A program made the position numbers and the translations under genes. Below the pieces are notes generated by a model that saw only the letters and a list, made by a program, of their open reading frames with translations, had not been told where the DNA came from and ran no database searches. Positions 35,440-44,555 of a DNA stretch of 64,000 nt are shown here, piece by piece. This DNA is from Symbiodinium natans (lineage: Eukaryota > Sar > Dinophyceae > Suessiales > Symbiodiniaceae): the NCBI GenBank assembly GCA_905221605.1, contig CAJNDS010002389.1, positions 310,001 through 374,000 of the forward strand, read 5' to 3'. Position 1 is the first letter of the stretch. Each line of letters starts with the position of its first letter.

Positions 35440-35907
35440 ATGCAGCAACAGAGAGGGAGCATGCGCTGGGTAGCATCGGGGCGTGTAAGTTTGCCGGTCA
35501 CTGAGTGCCGTGCCAGACTAAGAGCGACAAGATACCTCGGGAAGCTTCTTGAGCTTTTGTTCGCTAGGGTTTATGTTTCTGGTGGCATCCTTGGGGTGGG
35601 CCCTTCCTTCCTGGAGTTCAGAGTGAGTAAGGTAGGCTTACGCCGAGGGCCGTGCCATTTCCTCATTGGGTTGTTGAATCCTCGAGCTCTTCTTGTTGAG
35701 CGGAGTGGTTCAGCGAGACGTCGACATCGGATTTGTCACATCTTCCTTCGTCTGCAACACAGGTTTATCTGGCAGAAACGGAGCCATCATCACACGGAGA
35801 TACCTAGCGCTGGGCCAGCAAAAATGCATGGCTGCGCTCTTTGTCCCTGCCAGCAGTTGACCATGACGCTTGACGCAAACTCAGCGATCCCTTCATCTAA
35901 AGTTTAA
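35440..35907 (+). CDS. Hypothetical protein, 155 aa
   Basis: ATG at 35440: MQQQRGSMRWVASGRVSLPV, TECRARLRATRYLGKLLELL, FARVYVSGGILGVGPSFLEF, RVSKVGLRRGPCHFLIGLLN … HIFLRLQHRFIWQKRSHHHT, then GCALCPCQQLTMTLDANSAI, PSSKV, TAA. Basic, with a C-x2-C-x-C cluster near the end. Signals for export not seen. Confidence 0.5.
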   Translation: MQQQRGSMRWVASGRVSLPVTECRARLRATRYLGKLLELLFARVYVSGGILGVGPSFLEFRVSKVGLRRGPCHFLIGLLNPRALLVERSGSARRRHRICHIFLRLQHRFIWQKRSHHHTEIPSAGPAKMHGCALCPCQQLTMTLDANSAIPSSKV

Positions 35908-35936
35908 ACCCTCCCTTTTTTGGGCCGGACCCTCCA

Positions 35937-36458
35937 GTGCTACAGTTTCTGGCCGAATGGACCCTGCACGAGTTTGGATACTCTCCATGTCGGACCCGAT
36001 TTTGCTTTGGGGGGTGGTATTTGAGGGAGGGGGCTCAGCTGCAGCCGGGCACAATCGCACAGGTTGGTTCTGATGCGGTGAAGATGATGTGGGGATTTCC
36101 GAAAATAGGGGTACCCCTTATATACCCCAAAATACTATATGATCCGTTTCAAGGAACCCCAAAAACGGTACCCCAATTTTCGGGAATCCCCCACGTGAAT
36201 GTGGGTTCTCGTTTTGCCTGCATGGACATGGTGGATCAAAGTGAAGAAAGCTCACGTGTTGCGCTTGTAGTTTTTTTGTTTTTCGGGATACCCGCTTCCC
36301 TAAATCATATGGCGTATTCCTTGGGGGTTGTTCTTGCGACGATGTTGTTCCAGGTTGATCAGCCACGGTGCGCGGGTTTGGCCGTGCGATCAGGCATGGC
36401 TTGGGGGCTTATGGAGCTTGGAGCTGTGGGTCTGGAAGCTTATGAATTGTTTTGTTGA
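35937..36458 (+). CDS. Hypothetical membrane-like protein containing a MITE in frame
   Basis: Frame MLQFLAEWTLHEFGYSPCRT … GAQLQPGTIAQVGSDAVKMM, then the family A element read as WGFPKIGVPLIYPKILYDPF, then FACMDMVDQSEESSRVALVV, FLFFGIPASLNHMAYSLGVV, LATMLFQVDQPRCAGLAVRS, GMAWGLMELGAVGLEAYELF and stop. Two hydrophobic stretches follow the MITE. Either the MITE is an intron or it has been captured as coding. Confidence 0.45.
   Translation: MLQFLAEWTLHEFGYSPCRTRFCFGGWYLREGAQLQPGTIAQVGSDAVKMMWGFPKIGVPLIYPKILYDPFQGTPKTVPQFSGIPHVNVGSRFACMDMVDQSEESSRVALVVFLFFGIPASLNHMAYSLGVVLATMLFQVDQPRCAGLAVRSGMAWGLMELGAVGLEAYELFC
36089..36195. mobile_element. MITE, family A, best-preserved copy
   Basis: TGTGGGGATTTCCGAAAATA…GGTACCCC / GGTACCCCAATTTTCGGGAA…CCCCCACG: inverted repeats of about 30 bp, 107 bp in total. 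Confidence 0.8.
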
Positions 36459-36823
36459 AGATGGGTTACGTGGTTTGCTTTGGCCTGCATGCACGTACTC
36501 TTGAGCGCGCGCGATTCAAGCTCACATGTTGTGCAGGGTCAAGATGCTGGTCTTGGTGTTCAAAGAGGGGCTGCAAGTTGAAAAGTGGACTTCGTATTGG
36601 TCTTCAGAAACAAGAGCAGGGTCCTGCGACCAAAGTAACGGGTACGCTGAAGCGCCAAACACCCTCACGAACACACGTTCCCTCAACATCCCCCAACCAG
36701 TCTTCAACCCAAACTGCTGCCCATGCTTGCGATCTCTTGGCTGCATCGCATCTCTCCAGGCGTGCCGTAAGAGAGTTAGTATCGATGCTGTTTGACTTGG
36801 AGATCCTCACACTAGGAGACTAG
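36452..36823 (+). CDS. Hypothetical protein segment, up to 123 codons
   Basis: Overlaps the end of the previous frame. Cys-rich start, then LQKQEQGPATKVTGTLKRQT, PSRTHVPSTSPNQSSTQTAA, HACDLLAASHLSRRAVRELV, SMLFDLEILTLGD and stop. The last third is helical and convincing. Confidence 0.45.
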   Translation: MLKMGYVVCFGLHARTLERARFKLTCCAGSRCWSWCSKRGCKLKSGLRIGLQKQEQGPATKVTGTLKRQTPSRTHVPSTSPNQSSTQTAAHACDLLAASHLSRRAVRELVSMLFDLEILTLGD

Positions 36824-36921
36824 GTGCAGTTATAGGTTTGGGGTACGTTTACAACTTGCAAGTTCATTACTCAGAGTTCCATTCAGTCCCATGCTTGTTG
36901 CAGTTTTCACGTAGCCAATGC

Positions 36922-37605
36922 ATGATGCACCATGCCAATGCCATCATGCTGGCATCTGTTGCCACGGCACGGCCTGTGCCTTTTGCGATTCGTGAAATAT
37001 TTACTTCCAAAGAATGCGATGACGGCAGCAGTACTGCTGCCGCCGTGAGGGACATGGCGAGGGTCTGCAGAAGCCCGCCAAACTTTCACGTGAGGCTGAA
37101 CTCCCGAACGATTGTGTACACATATTATGAGACTTCGGACGTCTCATGTAGCGGAACGATGATCCGCAGTGAGGTTGTGCCGATTGGCGAGTGTGTTCTC
37201 GACCAGGAAGCGTCGGAAAGCAACAACGAATCTCGCTACACGCAGTGGACTCTGAGATTGCATGAGGCCGTCGTAGAACAGGTGTATGCTTCAGAAGGGT
37301 GCTCTGGCAGCCCTATGGAAACCAATGCCCTGATTCTTGGTGTCTGCGATGAGCCCCGTAGTCGCATGCTGGCATGCAAAGGTGGTATGATTGAGGAGCT
37401 TCACTACGCGGACGCATGCAGTGGTGACAATCAATCATGGATGGCTTTTCCTGTGCAGAGCTGCATTCCCCATCATCTTTACGAGAACAGAAGTCGCAGG
37501 TTCACCTTCAGCTCATGCGACATAAGTTCTGCGAACCGTTTCACCTCTATCCTGGCGAGCCTTTCGCTTATAATATGGCGAATCCTGCGAGTTGGCAATG
37601 TCTGA
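36922..37605 (+). CDS. Secreted-type cysteine-repeat protein
   Basis: Best-supported gene in the window. From ATG at 36922 (or upstream, frame open from 36838) it encodes about 227 aa. Four tandem units share [F/Y]-x(3-7)-C-[S/D]-x(13-15)-C: FTSKEC…RVC, TSDVSCSG…GEC, YASEGCSG…GVC and YADACSG…QSC, with 16, 14, 14 and 14 residues between paired cysteines. Similar short CSG…C repeats occur in secreted proteins of several protists, from memory. N-terminus MMHHANAIMLASVATARP is only weakly signal-like, so an upstream exon may carry the signal; TTGTTGCAG at 36895-36903 is a possible acceptor. Confidence 0.75.
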   Translation: MMHHANAIMLASVATARPVPFAIREIFTSKECDDGSSTAAAVRDMARVCRSPPNFHVRLNSRTIVYTYYETSDVSCSGTMIRSEVVPIGECVLDQEASESNNESRYTQWTLRLHEAVVEQVYASEGCSGSPMETNALILGVCDEPRSRMLACKGGMIEELHYADACSGDNQSWMAFPVQSCIPHHLYENRSRRFTFSSCDISSANRFTSILASLSLIIWRILRVGNV

Positions 37606-37920
37606 ACTCTCTGCCGAAGCGAAGCTACTGCGCCAGATGCGACAAAACAGGCTCCTCAAGCCGTTTCTGACCGTGGCTTCAGTTGTGGAACGGAAAGCAA
37701 TTTCAACCTGAGCGAGGGTTCTTGAGATTTCGAATAACCCTTCAGTAAATTCTCGACCCTTGACCTTGAGCCCTGAGCCCTAAACCCTAAACCCAAACCC
37801 ATGATCTGCTCTTGGTTGTAAGCGCGCCGTGCAAGAGGCATTAGGATACTGAAAGATGGGTGGCAGCATTGCCTGCCAAGAAAGCACAAGCCTACAAGCC
37901 CCAGCGGCCTACTGCAAGCC

Positions 37921-37962
37921 TGGGGGTTGAGGGTTGAGGGTTCTGGTTTAGGGTTTAGGGCT
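37921..37962 (+). repeat. Degenerate telomeric block
   Basis: TTGAGGG, TTGAGGG, TTCTGG, then TTTAGGG units. Confidence 0.8.
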
Positions 37963-38124
37963 CTTCGCACCCCAAGGTTTAGAACTGGGAGTCCCGGCTC
38001 AGGGGAAGGCAATCTGCTGATGCTGGTGACTCGAAGTTTCAGAGATAGCTTTCATGACCGGCCCCTCACCTAGACACAACCCCTCGTTCTGAGGCACCCC
38101 CTCAGCAAAAGGAAAAGCTTCTCC

Positions 38125-38295
38125 GCAACGCATCATAATAACAATACTAAAAGCAAGAATAGTAGCGATGATGATAATAAAAGTAATACTAAACATAATA
38201 ATGATAATAATAACAATAGTGGTAATAATATATATAGTAATAATGATGACAACAAAAATAATAATTGTAATAATAATCATAATAATAATCACACT
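38125..38295. repeat. AT-rich imperfect ATA/ATG microsatellite
   Basis: ATAATAAT, ATGATGAT and AATAATGAT words; poly-Ile frame on the minus strand is an artefact. Confidence 0.9.
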
Positions 38296-38396
38296 AAGCT
38301 GCTCTCGGAGGACGGTCACAGCTGCATGAGCTGGGCCGCAGCGCTTCACGAAGAGGCAGCGTGGGAGGTTTTTCTGGAAACCTTTTGGGGGGAAGG

Positions 38397-38429
38397 GGGT
38401 TTAGGGTTTAGGGTTTAGGGTTTAGGGCC
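38397..38429 (+). repeat. Interstitial telomeric block
   Basis: Four and a half units, between CCTTTTGGGG and GCCCCAAGG. Confidence 0.93.
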
Positions 38430-38515
38430 CCAAGGCGTTCGGACTGGAGTTGCGGAGCTTGAGGCTCTAAATGTTGGGTTCCGATGCCAATGTGTTTACA
38501 CTATAGCATGATGGA
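38430..38515 (+). CDS. Exon-like segment after a telomeric block
   Basis: PQGVRTGVAELEALNVGFRC then QCVYTIA and TGA. Short, protein-like. Confidence 0.3.
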
Positions 38516-38729
38516 TGCACGCATTTACGATTTTGTTGTGCAAGCTTGCTGACGAATACTGCAAGGTTATATTGCGGTCCGTTTTTTCCTGAACATGATG
38601 ATTTGTGATCACGCGTTAAGTGGCTTCGAGATGTTGGTTTGTGTCAGAGGGGCAAGTATACACCGTTATACGTGAAAGAAGCTCGCCTTCATCAGCATCC
38701 TGAGCGGATGCAGGCACAAGCTGAACTGG

Positions 38730-39194
38730 TTGTTAAAGTGCGTCCCTGAACTACCGCGAGCTGTGCAGCACCCTCGCAGCCCTCGTTTTCTTGACAGGGT
38801 GACTCAGGATTCAGTTTTGGCCTCAAGGGAAGCTTTTTCGTTCTCACTGCCTCCATCAGAAGGCTTTGGCGGCCGCATCCATCTGAATCCCTCCTGCAGC
38901 TTTAGAACGCGAAGCCAACAGAGTTACTGCTGCTGGCCTCTTTGCACACCTTCACAACGTGTGCGTGCAATTCGAAACGAGCCCCAACCTTCGATGTGCA
39001 GGAGAAGCCCTTGTATGCCAAGAATCCGCGCCCACCGCTGCCGGACGACGAGCCTTGCTGTTGCTATGGCCAGAGGGTGGGGCTTTGAGGGTGACACCGC
39101 ACACAAATACACCCCTAGATTTCATTCAAGTTTCCCCCCCCCCCCCGCCCCCCTCCGTCGTCTTGGCTTCACAAGTCGAGTTGGGGCGGCCTAA
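38730..39194 (+). CDS. Hypothetical protein, up to 154 codons
   Basis: LKCVPELPRAVQHPRSPRFL, DRVTQDSVLASREAFSFSLP, PSEGFGGRIHLNPSCSFRTR … CRRSPCMPRIRAHRCRTTSL, AVAMARGWGFEGDTAHKYTP. From about 38960 a second frame (VQFETSPNLRCAGEALVCQE, SAPTAAGRRALLLLWPEGGA … FRPFSGWRLRDLTVLALKQR … TSFILDPMVFKG, to 39342) is equally good, so a splice or shift occurs inside. Confidence 0.5.
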   Translation: MLKCVPELPRAVQHPRSPRFLDRVTQDSVLASREAFSFSLPPSEGFGGRIHLNPSCSFRTRSQQSYCCWPLCTPSQRVRAIRNEPQPSMCRRSPCMPRIRAHRCRTTSLAVAMARGWGFEGDTAHKYTPRFHSSFPPPPAPLRRLGFTSRVGAA

Positions 39195-39529
39195 GCGCAG
39201 CTTTAGACCTTTTTCGGGATGGCGATTGAGAGACCTCACGGTCCTGGCCTTGAAGCAACGAGGCAAAACGGCACCTTTATGGAGTATCCCTCTATGTAGG
39301 AAGACGAGCTTCATCTTAGACCCAATGGTTTTCAAAGGTTAGTTGGCAGTTTAAGGGGTCCATTCTGCTAGATTCCGGCATCGACTTAAGGAAGAGCGCT
39401 CGGCTTTCTTGGTGGAGTTGCTCTTGGTGGCCTCCACACTGGAGATAGAGTTCCGGCCTGTCAAGAGGCCGCAGCCCGGGAAGAGGGCCAGGGAGGTCGG
39501 ACTTTCCAAATTTGGAGGTTGAAGCTGTT

Positions 39530-39559
39530 CCCTAAACCCTAAACCCTGAACCCTAAACT
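39530..39559 (-). repeat. Interstitial telomeric block
   Basis: Four units, one CCCTGAA. Confidence 0.9.
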
Positions 39560-39826
39560 GGCCCTAATCTGTGTTGTTGCGAGTCGTGTGGGGTTCAAGC
39601 AGCTGCTTGAGGAGTTGCACTGGCTTTGTCTAAAAATGCACGACAACAGATACACAGCGGATGTAGATGATGAGTGCGTCCATGATCCTGTTGTTAATCA
39701 ATGTGGTCAAGCTTGTGATCTTGAATCATGCTGATCATGATCATCATCAGGTTCCTGGCGGTGGTGATGAGGGTGAGGGTGATAGTGAAGGTGACGGTGG
39801 TGTTGGTGGTGATGGTGATGATGACG

Positions 39827-39958
39827 ATGGATGCCTCCTGGGATAGGCCTCAGAGTAGTTTAGCCAAGAAGCATGATGAACATGACATCAGAATTGACCT
39901 CCAAGGCCCAAACCCAGGTCACAAGCCTCCTCATAGTGCCCAAGGAACCTTGCTTTGA
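39827..39958 (+). CDS. Hypothetical protein segment, 43 codons
   Basis: MDASWDRPQSSLAKKHDEHD, IRIDLQGPNPGHKPPHSAQG, TLL, TGA. Preceded by a GATGGTGAT simple repeat that extends the frame upstream as Val/Met. Confidence 0.4.
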   Translation: MDASWDRPQSSLAKKHDEHDIRIDLQGPNPGHKPPHSAQGTLL

Positions 39959-39986
39959 ACCCTGAGCCCGAAAATAAGCAAAGATC

Positions 39987-40334
39987 CTAAATGGCCAAGC
40001 CCAAATACAGAGCCGCTTGAAATCGCAAAGCCCTTGACTTGATGTAAGCGCGCGCCCGCCCGCTGCCATAACGTGTACAGGATGGTCTCGGCAGCTGTGG
40101 CTGCCGCCTCAACTTCTCCGGCGTCCATGTTTCAAAACCCCTCGACGCCCGGCGCATCCGAGTCTGGAGTTTATAGGTCCAGAGTGTGTAGACCTTATGG
40201 AGACTGAAGGAAACATGAACCCTGCAAATAGAACCCCCACTGCAGTTCCGCATAGACCTGTTGAACCTGCCACTCGCCATCAGGTACCATTGCGATGCAA
40301 GCCACAGGGCCAAGAGCTTGAAACCCACACCCAA
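39987..40334 (-). CDS. Hypothetical basic protein with signal-like start
   Basis: Minus-strand ATG at 40334: MGVGFKLLALWLASQWYLMA is a plausible signal or anchor; then SGRFNRSMRNCSGGSICRVH, VSFSLHKVYTLWTYKLQTRM, RRASRGFETWTPEKLRRQPQ and a basic end. 115 aa. Confidence 0.45.
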   Translation of the reverse strand: MGVGFKLLALWLASQWYLMASGRFNRSMRNCSGGSICRVHVSFSLHKVYTLWTYKLQTRMRRASRGFETWTPEKLRRQPQLPRPSCTRYGSGRARAYIKSRALRFQAALYLGLAI

Positions 40335-40373
40335 GAAAAGCCTGAACTAGGTTCTAAACCGTTTCGCTACTAG

Positions 40374-40463
40374 TTGCTTAAGAACCCCGAAAAACATGTA
40401 ATATTCTTCCTAACTAAGGTTAATATAGGGATTATCATTGTTACTCTTTTGGGGTTCTTAAGC
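40374..40463. mobile_element. MITE, family F
   Basis: 90 bp with inverted ends GCTTAAGAACCCCGAAAAAC / TTTTGGGGTTCTTAAGCC and an AT-rich centre. Only copy seen. Confidence 0.7.
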
Positions 40464-40478
40464 CAAGGGTCGTTCAGG

Positions 40479-40568
40479 ATGGATGAGCTTAGGTTGAAGT
40501 TAGTGTCTCAAGGCGTGTCACGTTGCCGAGGCTGCCCGACTCACATGAACAACGTTCCGCGAGTTTAG
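40479..40568 (+). CDS. Short hypothetical segment
   Basis: ATG after TTCAGG: MDELRLKLVSQGVSRCRGCP, THMNNVPRV, TAG. CxxC-like RCRGC. Starts 16 bp after the MITE. Confidence 0.4.
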   Translation: MDELRLKLVSQGVSRCRGCPTHMNNVPRV

Positions 40569-40573
40569 GTGAG

Positions 40574-40602
40574 AACCCAAAACCCTAAACCCGAAACCCT
40601 AA
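40574..40602 (-). repeat. Interstitial telomeric block
   Basis: Four units (one CCCGAAA). Confidence 0.9.
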
Positions 40603-40616
40603 CATGCAACTTTGCC

Positions 40617-40682
40617 AGCTTCCGACAGGGAAGCCGACCCGAGAACCAGTGAATCGTTCGGTGCAACCGGCTCGTGGTCAAT
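40617..40682 (+). CDS. Exon-like island inside CCCTAAA…TTTAGGG
   Basis: After CTTTGCCAG: LPTGKPTREPVNRSVQPARG then QW, ending TGG|GTTTAGGG. 66 bp. Confidence 0.35.
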
Positions 40683-40725
40683 GGGTTTAGGGTTTAGGGT
40701 GTAGGGTTTAGGGTTTAGGGTTAGG
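40683..40725 (+). repeat. Interstitial telomeric block
   Basis: Six units, one GTGTAGGG. Confidence 0.93.
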
Positions 40726-40965
40726 AACCCCCCAAAAGTGTATAATCCTTATTCTACCCTCCCAAAAGTGTATAATGATTATAATGAGGATGATACTATT
40801 ATCCGAACCCCCCCCCCCCCAAAAGGGCAACTAACCGCATTATCGGAAACCCCCATATGACAGAGCAACCTCTGAGGAAGCGGCGTGCGAGCGTGCGCCG
40901 TACCACGATTGAAGATGCGAAGGAAAGACCGCTTGGCTCGGGGCCACTCCTTGTCTTGCACTTTC

Positions 40966-41012
40966 GGTTTAGGGTTTAGGGTTTAGGTTTAGGGTTTAGG
41001 GTTTAGGGTTCG
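40966..41012 (+). repeat. Interstitial telomeric block
   Basis: Seven units. Followed in frame by FGAAAQLHAKSSMNPLHLFL and a stop. Confidence 0.93.
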
Positions 41013-41238
41013 GCGCAGCCGCGCAGCTACACGCTAAGTCCTCGATGAACCCCCTGCATCTGTTCCTGAGCTAAAAGTTCTTCAGGGTTTCGTAGTTCGT
41101 AGTTCTCGTAACGTGAAGACCGCTTGAAGTCTCCAACGTGGGATCCGCGACAACTCACAAGGCACCATGTAAAGATATGCAAAACTCTAAATGTCGGAAA
41201 GCACCTCAAGATCCCACGTGCCTTAAGCTTCGCAGGAG

Positions 41239-41352
41239 ATGAGCCTGGAAGAGTTGGACCTTGCAGACTTCGGGGAGATCTTGAGATTCCTGACTTTCTC
41301 TCTGGGGAAGCAGAGGAAACCAAAAAAGAAAACTCGACCGATTCAAGAGTGA
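41239..41352 (+). CDS. Short protein with basic tail, 37 aa
   Basis: ATG after TTCGCAGG: MSLEELDLADFGEILRFLTF, SLGKQRKPKKKTRPIQE, TGA. Acidic amphipathic helix followed by a nuclear-localisation-like basic cluster. A longer plus-strand frame (41124-41444) overlaps and is an alternative. Confidence 0.4.
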   Translation: MSLEELDLADFGEILRFLTFSLGKQRKPKKKTRPIQE

Positions 41353-41461
41353 CACCAATTCTCGACTTATCCAAGGACCACAGCCGGAGGCAGGACTACT
41401 GGCAGTCGAGGCTGGATCCTAGGAGCACCCTCGTGAGGGTCTAAGTAAGTGTCTGGTTTGA

Positions 41462-41782
41462 GTGTTCGTGTTCAACTGCTTTGTTTTTGTTTGGCCGCGG
41501 CGCCCTTCTACGCAGCCCACACCGCCCATGCTGCCTTCCTTTGAGTTCTCGGATTTGTGCGTTAATGGAAGATTCTCGGACTGCCTGCCTCAAGGACTTG
41601 AGCGGGGGGTTTCTTACGGGTTGCGGTGCTTGGTGCCTAGAGATCGCTATGCATGCTTAGGTTCGCACATGATGTATTTCAACATGTATGTCCAAACTTC
41701 ATGTAGGATGCTTCGGGGCCGTTGTGAAAAGAAAGCATCAGCACAATGGCGGCTGTGCGTGTGTCTTCTGCTGAATGGTTAG
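41462..41782 (+). CDS. Cys-containing hypothetical protein, about 106 codons
   Basis: FVFNCFVFVWPRRPSTQPTP, PMLPSFEFSDLCVNGRFSDC, LPQGLERGVSYGLRCLVPRD, RYACLGSHMMYFNMYVQTSC, RMLRGRCEKKASAQWRLCVC, LLLNG. Hydrophobic start could be signal-like. Nine cysteines. Ends overlapping the next frame. Confidence 0.5.
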   Translation: MFVFNCFVFVWPRRPSTQPTPPMLPSFEFSDLCVNGRFSDCLPQGLERGVSYGLRCLVPRDRYACLGSHMMYFNMYVQTSCRMLRGRCEKKASAQWRLCVCLLLNG

Positions 41783-42030
41783 CCAACCAAACTCTCCAGC
41801 CCGACGCAAACCTGAAGCCTTCGCAAAACCTATATGCTAAGGGTTTCACCCGAGGGGGGCGTGGGGCGGGTGAGGGGTGGGGTTTGGGGTGTGAGGGCGG
41901 GTGGAAGCTGACATCTTTACACGCCAGGCGCTCGTTTTTTGATCATCGTCTCAGAGTTTTACAGGGTCTGGAAGCCTGGGAGCCAGAGACCTCTGCGCAG
42001 AACCCCAAACCGTGTCCTTATCCCAAATGA
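41746..42030 (+). CDS. Hypothetical segment
   Basis: ATG at 41746: MAAVRVSSAEWLANQTLQPD, ANLKPSQNLYAKGFTRGGRG, then Gly/Trp low complexity. First 40 residues are convincing; the rest may be intron. Confidence 0.35.
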   Translation: MAAVRVSSAEWLANQTLQPDANLKPSQNLYAKGFTRGGRGAGEGWGLGCEGGWKLTSLHARRSFFDHRLRVLQGLEAWEPETSAQNPKPCPYPK

Positions 42031-42181
42031 ACAAATGAACTTCCTCAAATCGCTCGATCAGGTCGCAGAAGGCGTCTGGTTTCCTCCTTTGCGATTTGCC
42101 ATCATGCAGAAACCTGGCCAGATTGGAAGGCCTTGAACCGGTTCTTTGGCTAGCTCAACTGCAGGACCTGCAATCCCATTT

Positions 42182-42230
42182 AACCCCGAAACCCGAAACC
42201 CTAAACCCTAAACCCTAACCCCTAAACCCC
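42182..42230 (-). repeat. Interstitial telomeric block
   Basis: Seven units, first two CCCGAAA. Confidence 0.92.
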
Positions 42231-42310
42231 TCCAGAGACCAACTCTCCCCTCATGTTCGAACAGCATCTGGCCAGACCCTCCCGAATCCAATCCCAACTA
42301 GGGGCATGCT

Positions 42311-42407
42311 GGGATGTTCGCCCTTATACTAACAGTCCTGAGTAGGGAGTCATAATAGGGGTACTAGAATCCCTATTAAGGACTGTTCGTATAAGGGGAA
42401 CATCCCC
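42311..42407. mobile_element. MITE-like element, family B, best-preserved copy
   Basis: GGGATGTTCGCCCTTATACT and the complementary right arm GTATAAGGGGAACATCCC; both halves keep the AACAGTCCT / AGGACTGTT inner arms. Confidence 0.85.
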
Positions 42408-42498
42408 ATGGGCATGAGTTGAGGTCAAGAGGTTTTAGGGTTCACGCCTTCTGGCTTCGGATTTTCAGGTTTAAGGCTCGAGGCTGCGGGGGCAAACC

Positions 42499-42624
42499 AT
42501 GATGAAGACACTCTCCTGCCACGAATTATCTGCCGCTGGTTTTAAGGCATCATTCCTAGCGGGCTTTTTCTTTGTTGGAGGGGGGGGGAGCGGGAGGAGG
42601 ACGGGTGGTTTTAGCATCAGGTAG
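42499..42624 (+). CDS. Short hypothetical protein, 41 aa
   Basis: ATG at 42499: MMKTLSCHELSAAGFKASFL, AGFFFVGGGGSGRRTGGFSI. Hydrophobic centre ending in a G run; may be exon plus intron. Confidence 0.3.
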   Translation: MMKTLSCHELSAAGFKASFLAGFFFVGGGGSGRRTGGFSIR

Positions 42625-42794
42625 AAGCGATTAAAGAGAGCTAAAGCGTGCCAAGAAGCCGGTCCTGGTGGTCACTGGTGGTCAGGGGTCTGGGATGATA
42701 AGGGTCATGACGCGCTACATTGCCAGGTCAGTCAGAGCAAATCGGCTAGGCCTTACTTGCCATGCTGGGTGGCACATATAGATGGGCCACTTGC

Positions 42795-42910
42795 CGTCTC
42801 CCTCCTGGATGCAAGTCTCGCTCACCGAAGGCGTCATGCTTCGGACTTCCCTCCCCCTCCTTCCTGACGGAAGTCTCCCTTAGAGTGAAGGCTTCATGAT
42901 CCAGACTTCC
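42795..42910 (+). repeat. Imperfect 57-bp tandem duplication
   Basis: CTCCTGGATGCAAGTCTCGC…GGCGTCATGCTTCGGACTTCC and CTTCCTGACGGAAGTCTCCC…GGCTTCATGATCCAGACTTCC. Frame MGHLPSPSWMQVSLTEGVML is open through the first copy. Confidence 0.6.
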
Positions 42911-43227
42911 GGGACAGGTGGGGCAAACAAGTTCATGGTCCAGAGGGTGTCAAATCAATTCTCCCGCTCGACGGGAGCAAGTTGGGCAAAGGCAAAATCA
43001 GCGGTTCCCCCCCTGCACGGTTTCAGCTTCCTGTCTGTAAGTTTTGCAGTCTTGGACACATAACAGCCGAAAATCTGCCCTGAACCCCCAGGGAATTCTT
43101 TGTCAGTCGAGCTGAAAGCCTAAGCCTCCTTAGCCAATATTCAACGAACGAAGCGCAGCCAAATCTCCACATTTGGCCCTCCAAGGCGCAATCTCACAGC
43201 AGCTGCTGTCATGATGGAGTGCCTAGC

Positions 43228-43467
43228 ATGCAAGCCGTTTGCAGGGTCAGATCATCAGTGCTACACGTCATCCAAAAAGTCCAAACTCCAGGAAGCCCCA
43301 AAATTCGCTCGCCAAAACCTCAAAGTTTCCTGGTAGAGGACGCACAGGTTTCGGTGCCGGGGTGTGACCTTTCCTGTCCTGCATTGCCAGACGGGGCCAG
43401 AGTGCTCCAGCCTAGCGAGCATGCTTTGGCAGTTTGCTTCCTGCGGCGCCCTTGTTCGGGTGTGTAA
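43228..43467 (+). CDS. Hypothetical protein, 79 aa
   Basis: ATG at 43228: MQAVCRVRSSVLHVIQKVQT, PGSPKIRSPKPQSFLVEDAQ, VSVPGCDLSCPALPDGARVL, QPSEHALAVCFLRRPCSGV, TAA. Balanced, Cys-containing. Confidence 0.5.
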   Translation: MQAVCRVRSSVLHVIQKVQTPGSPKIRSPKPQSFLVEDAQVSVPGCDLSCPALPDGARVLQPSEHALAVCFLRRPCSGV

Positions 43468-43790
43468 GGTGGTGGGTGGATTGTTTGGCTGGTTGTGATT
43501 GGTTAGTTGCAGTGCTCATATTGTACGCAGTACGAATGTACGCTCATGAGCTCAAGTAGTATATGAATGATTGCATGCGTTCACGAGCAGGTACGTACAC
43601 AAGTCCTCAGTCACATCATGAACCCAAACAAGTAGGCAAGTTCCTGTGGCCTTCACGGGTGCAGGGCAGTTCTTAGGGCACACATGCGCACGCATGTTTC
43701 CCAGCGTTCGTTGGTGTGATTTCCAAGTTGTGGCGCGCCCCCGATCTGGCTCCATGATGCTGTCGCAACTGGTGCCTTGTCGAACAATTT

Positions 43791-43820
43791 GGGTTTAGGG
43801 TTTAGGGTTTAGGGTTTAGT
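43791..43820 (+). repeat. Interstitial telomeric block
   Basis: Four units between CAATTTGGG and CCCCAAAAG. Confidence 0.92.
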
Positions 43821-43924
43821 CCCCAAAAGAAGCGTCGCCAGGACAGATTTTGTTGGTCAAGTCCTGGAAGGCGTTTCCGCGTTCCACCACCCTGGAAGCT
43901 GACAGTTTTGGAATCCTGGCGATA
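43821..43924 (+). CDS. Basic exon-like segment after a telomeric block
   Basis: PQKKRRQDRFCWSSPGRRFR, VPPPWKLTVLESWR, TAG. Lys/Arg-rich start. Confidence 0.35.
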
Positions 43925-44039
43925 GGCCCCGATAGGCCACCCCAAACTAGTCAGGAACGACAAGACGTGTTTATACATGTTTAATGAAAGATACATGTTG
44001 TATGCATGTATGCATGTAATGCAATGCAATGTAGCGTAA

Positions 44040-44133
44040 TGTTATGCAGTGATGTGTAATGGAATGATGTGTAAGTGAGGAAGTGAGGAAGTAAGGAAGT
44101 AGGCAAGTATGCATGTACGTGTGTACGAGGGTA

Positions 44134-44185
<52 letters not shown>

Positions 44186-44230
44186 TGGGTGGGTGGGTGG
44201 GTGTGTGTGTGTGTGTGTGTGTATGCAGGT
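44040..44230. repeat. (GTGC)n, (GTGG)n, (GT)n and related microsatellites
   Basis: Twelve or so GTGC units at 44137-44185, then GTGG and GT; flanked by ATGT-type tetranucleotides. Confidence 0.95.
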
Positions 44231-44364
44231 ATGGGGGGGTATTGTCAAGGAATGAGTGTATGAAGGTAGGTATGTCATATGTATGTATGAATGTATGCAC
44301 GTAAATATCTGTTTCTTGATATGTACACACATATACACACACACAAAATGCATGCATGGGTGCG

Positions 44365-44366
44365 TT

Positions 44367-44401
<35 letters not shown>

Positions 44402-44462
44402 TATGTCGGATACTCTTTGTGTGTGTGTGTGTGTGTGTGTGTGCGCGTGTGTGTGTGTGTGT
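44365..44462. repeat. T-run and (GT)n microsatellite
   Basis: A 23-T run, then two GT arrays separated by the repeated word GTCGGATACTCTT (44406 and 44462). Confidence 0.95.
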
Positions 44463-44555
44463 CGGATACTCTTCGCAACCTATCAGACAACTGCAAGCTT
44501 TGGGGCCTCAACTCTTATGCTAGGATAAGCGAAGGTGTAGGGCGGGCAATTACAG

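Noticed and set aside
34756..35448. 230-codon Ser/Leu/Arg frame on the minus strand
   Set aside because: Translation of the GA microsatellite. Only the plus-strand flanks look coding.
37999..38349. Poly-isoleucine membrane protein on the minus strand
   Set aside because: Produced by an ATA/ATG simple repeat; only its last 40 codons have normal composition.
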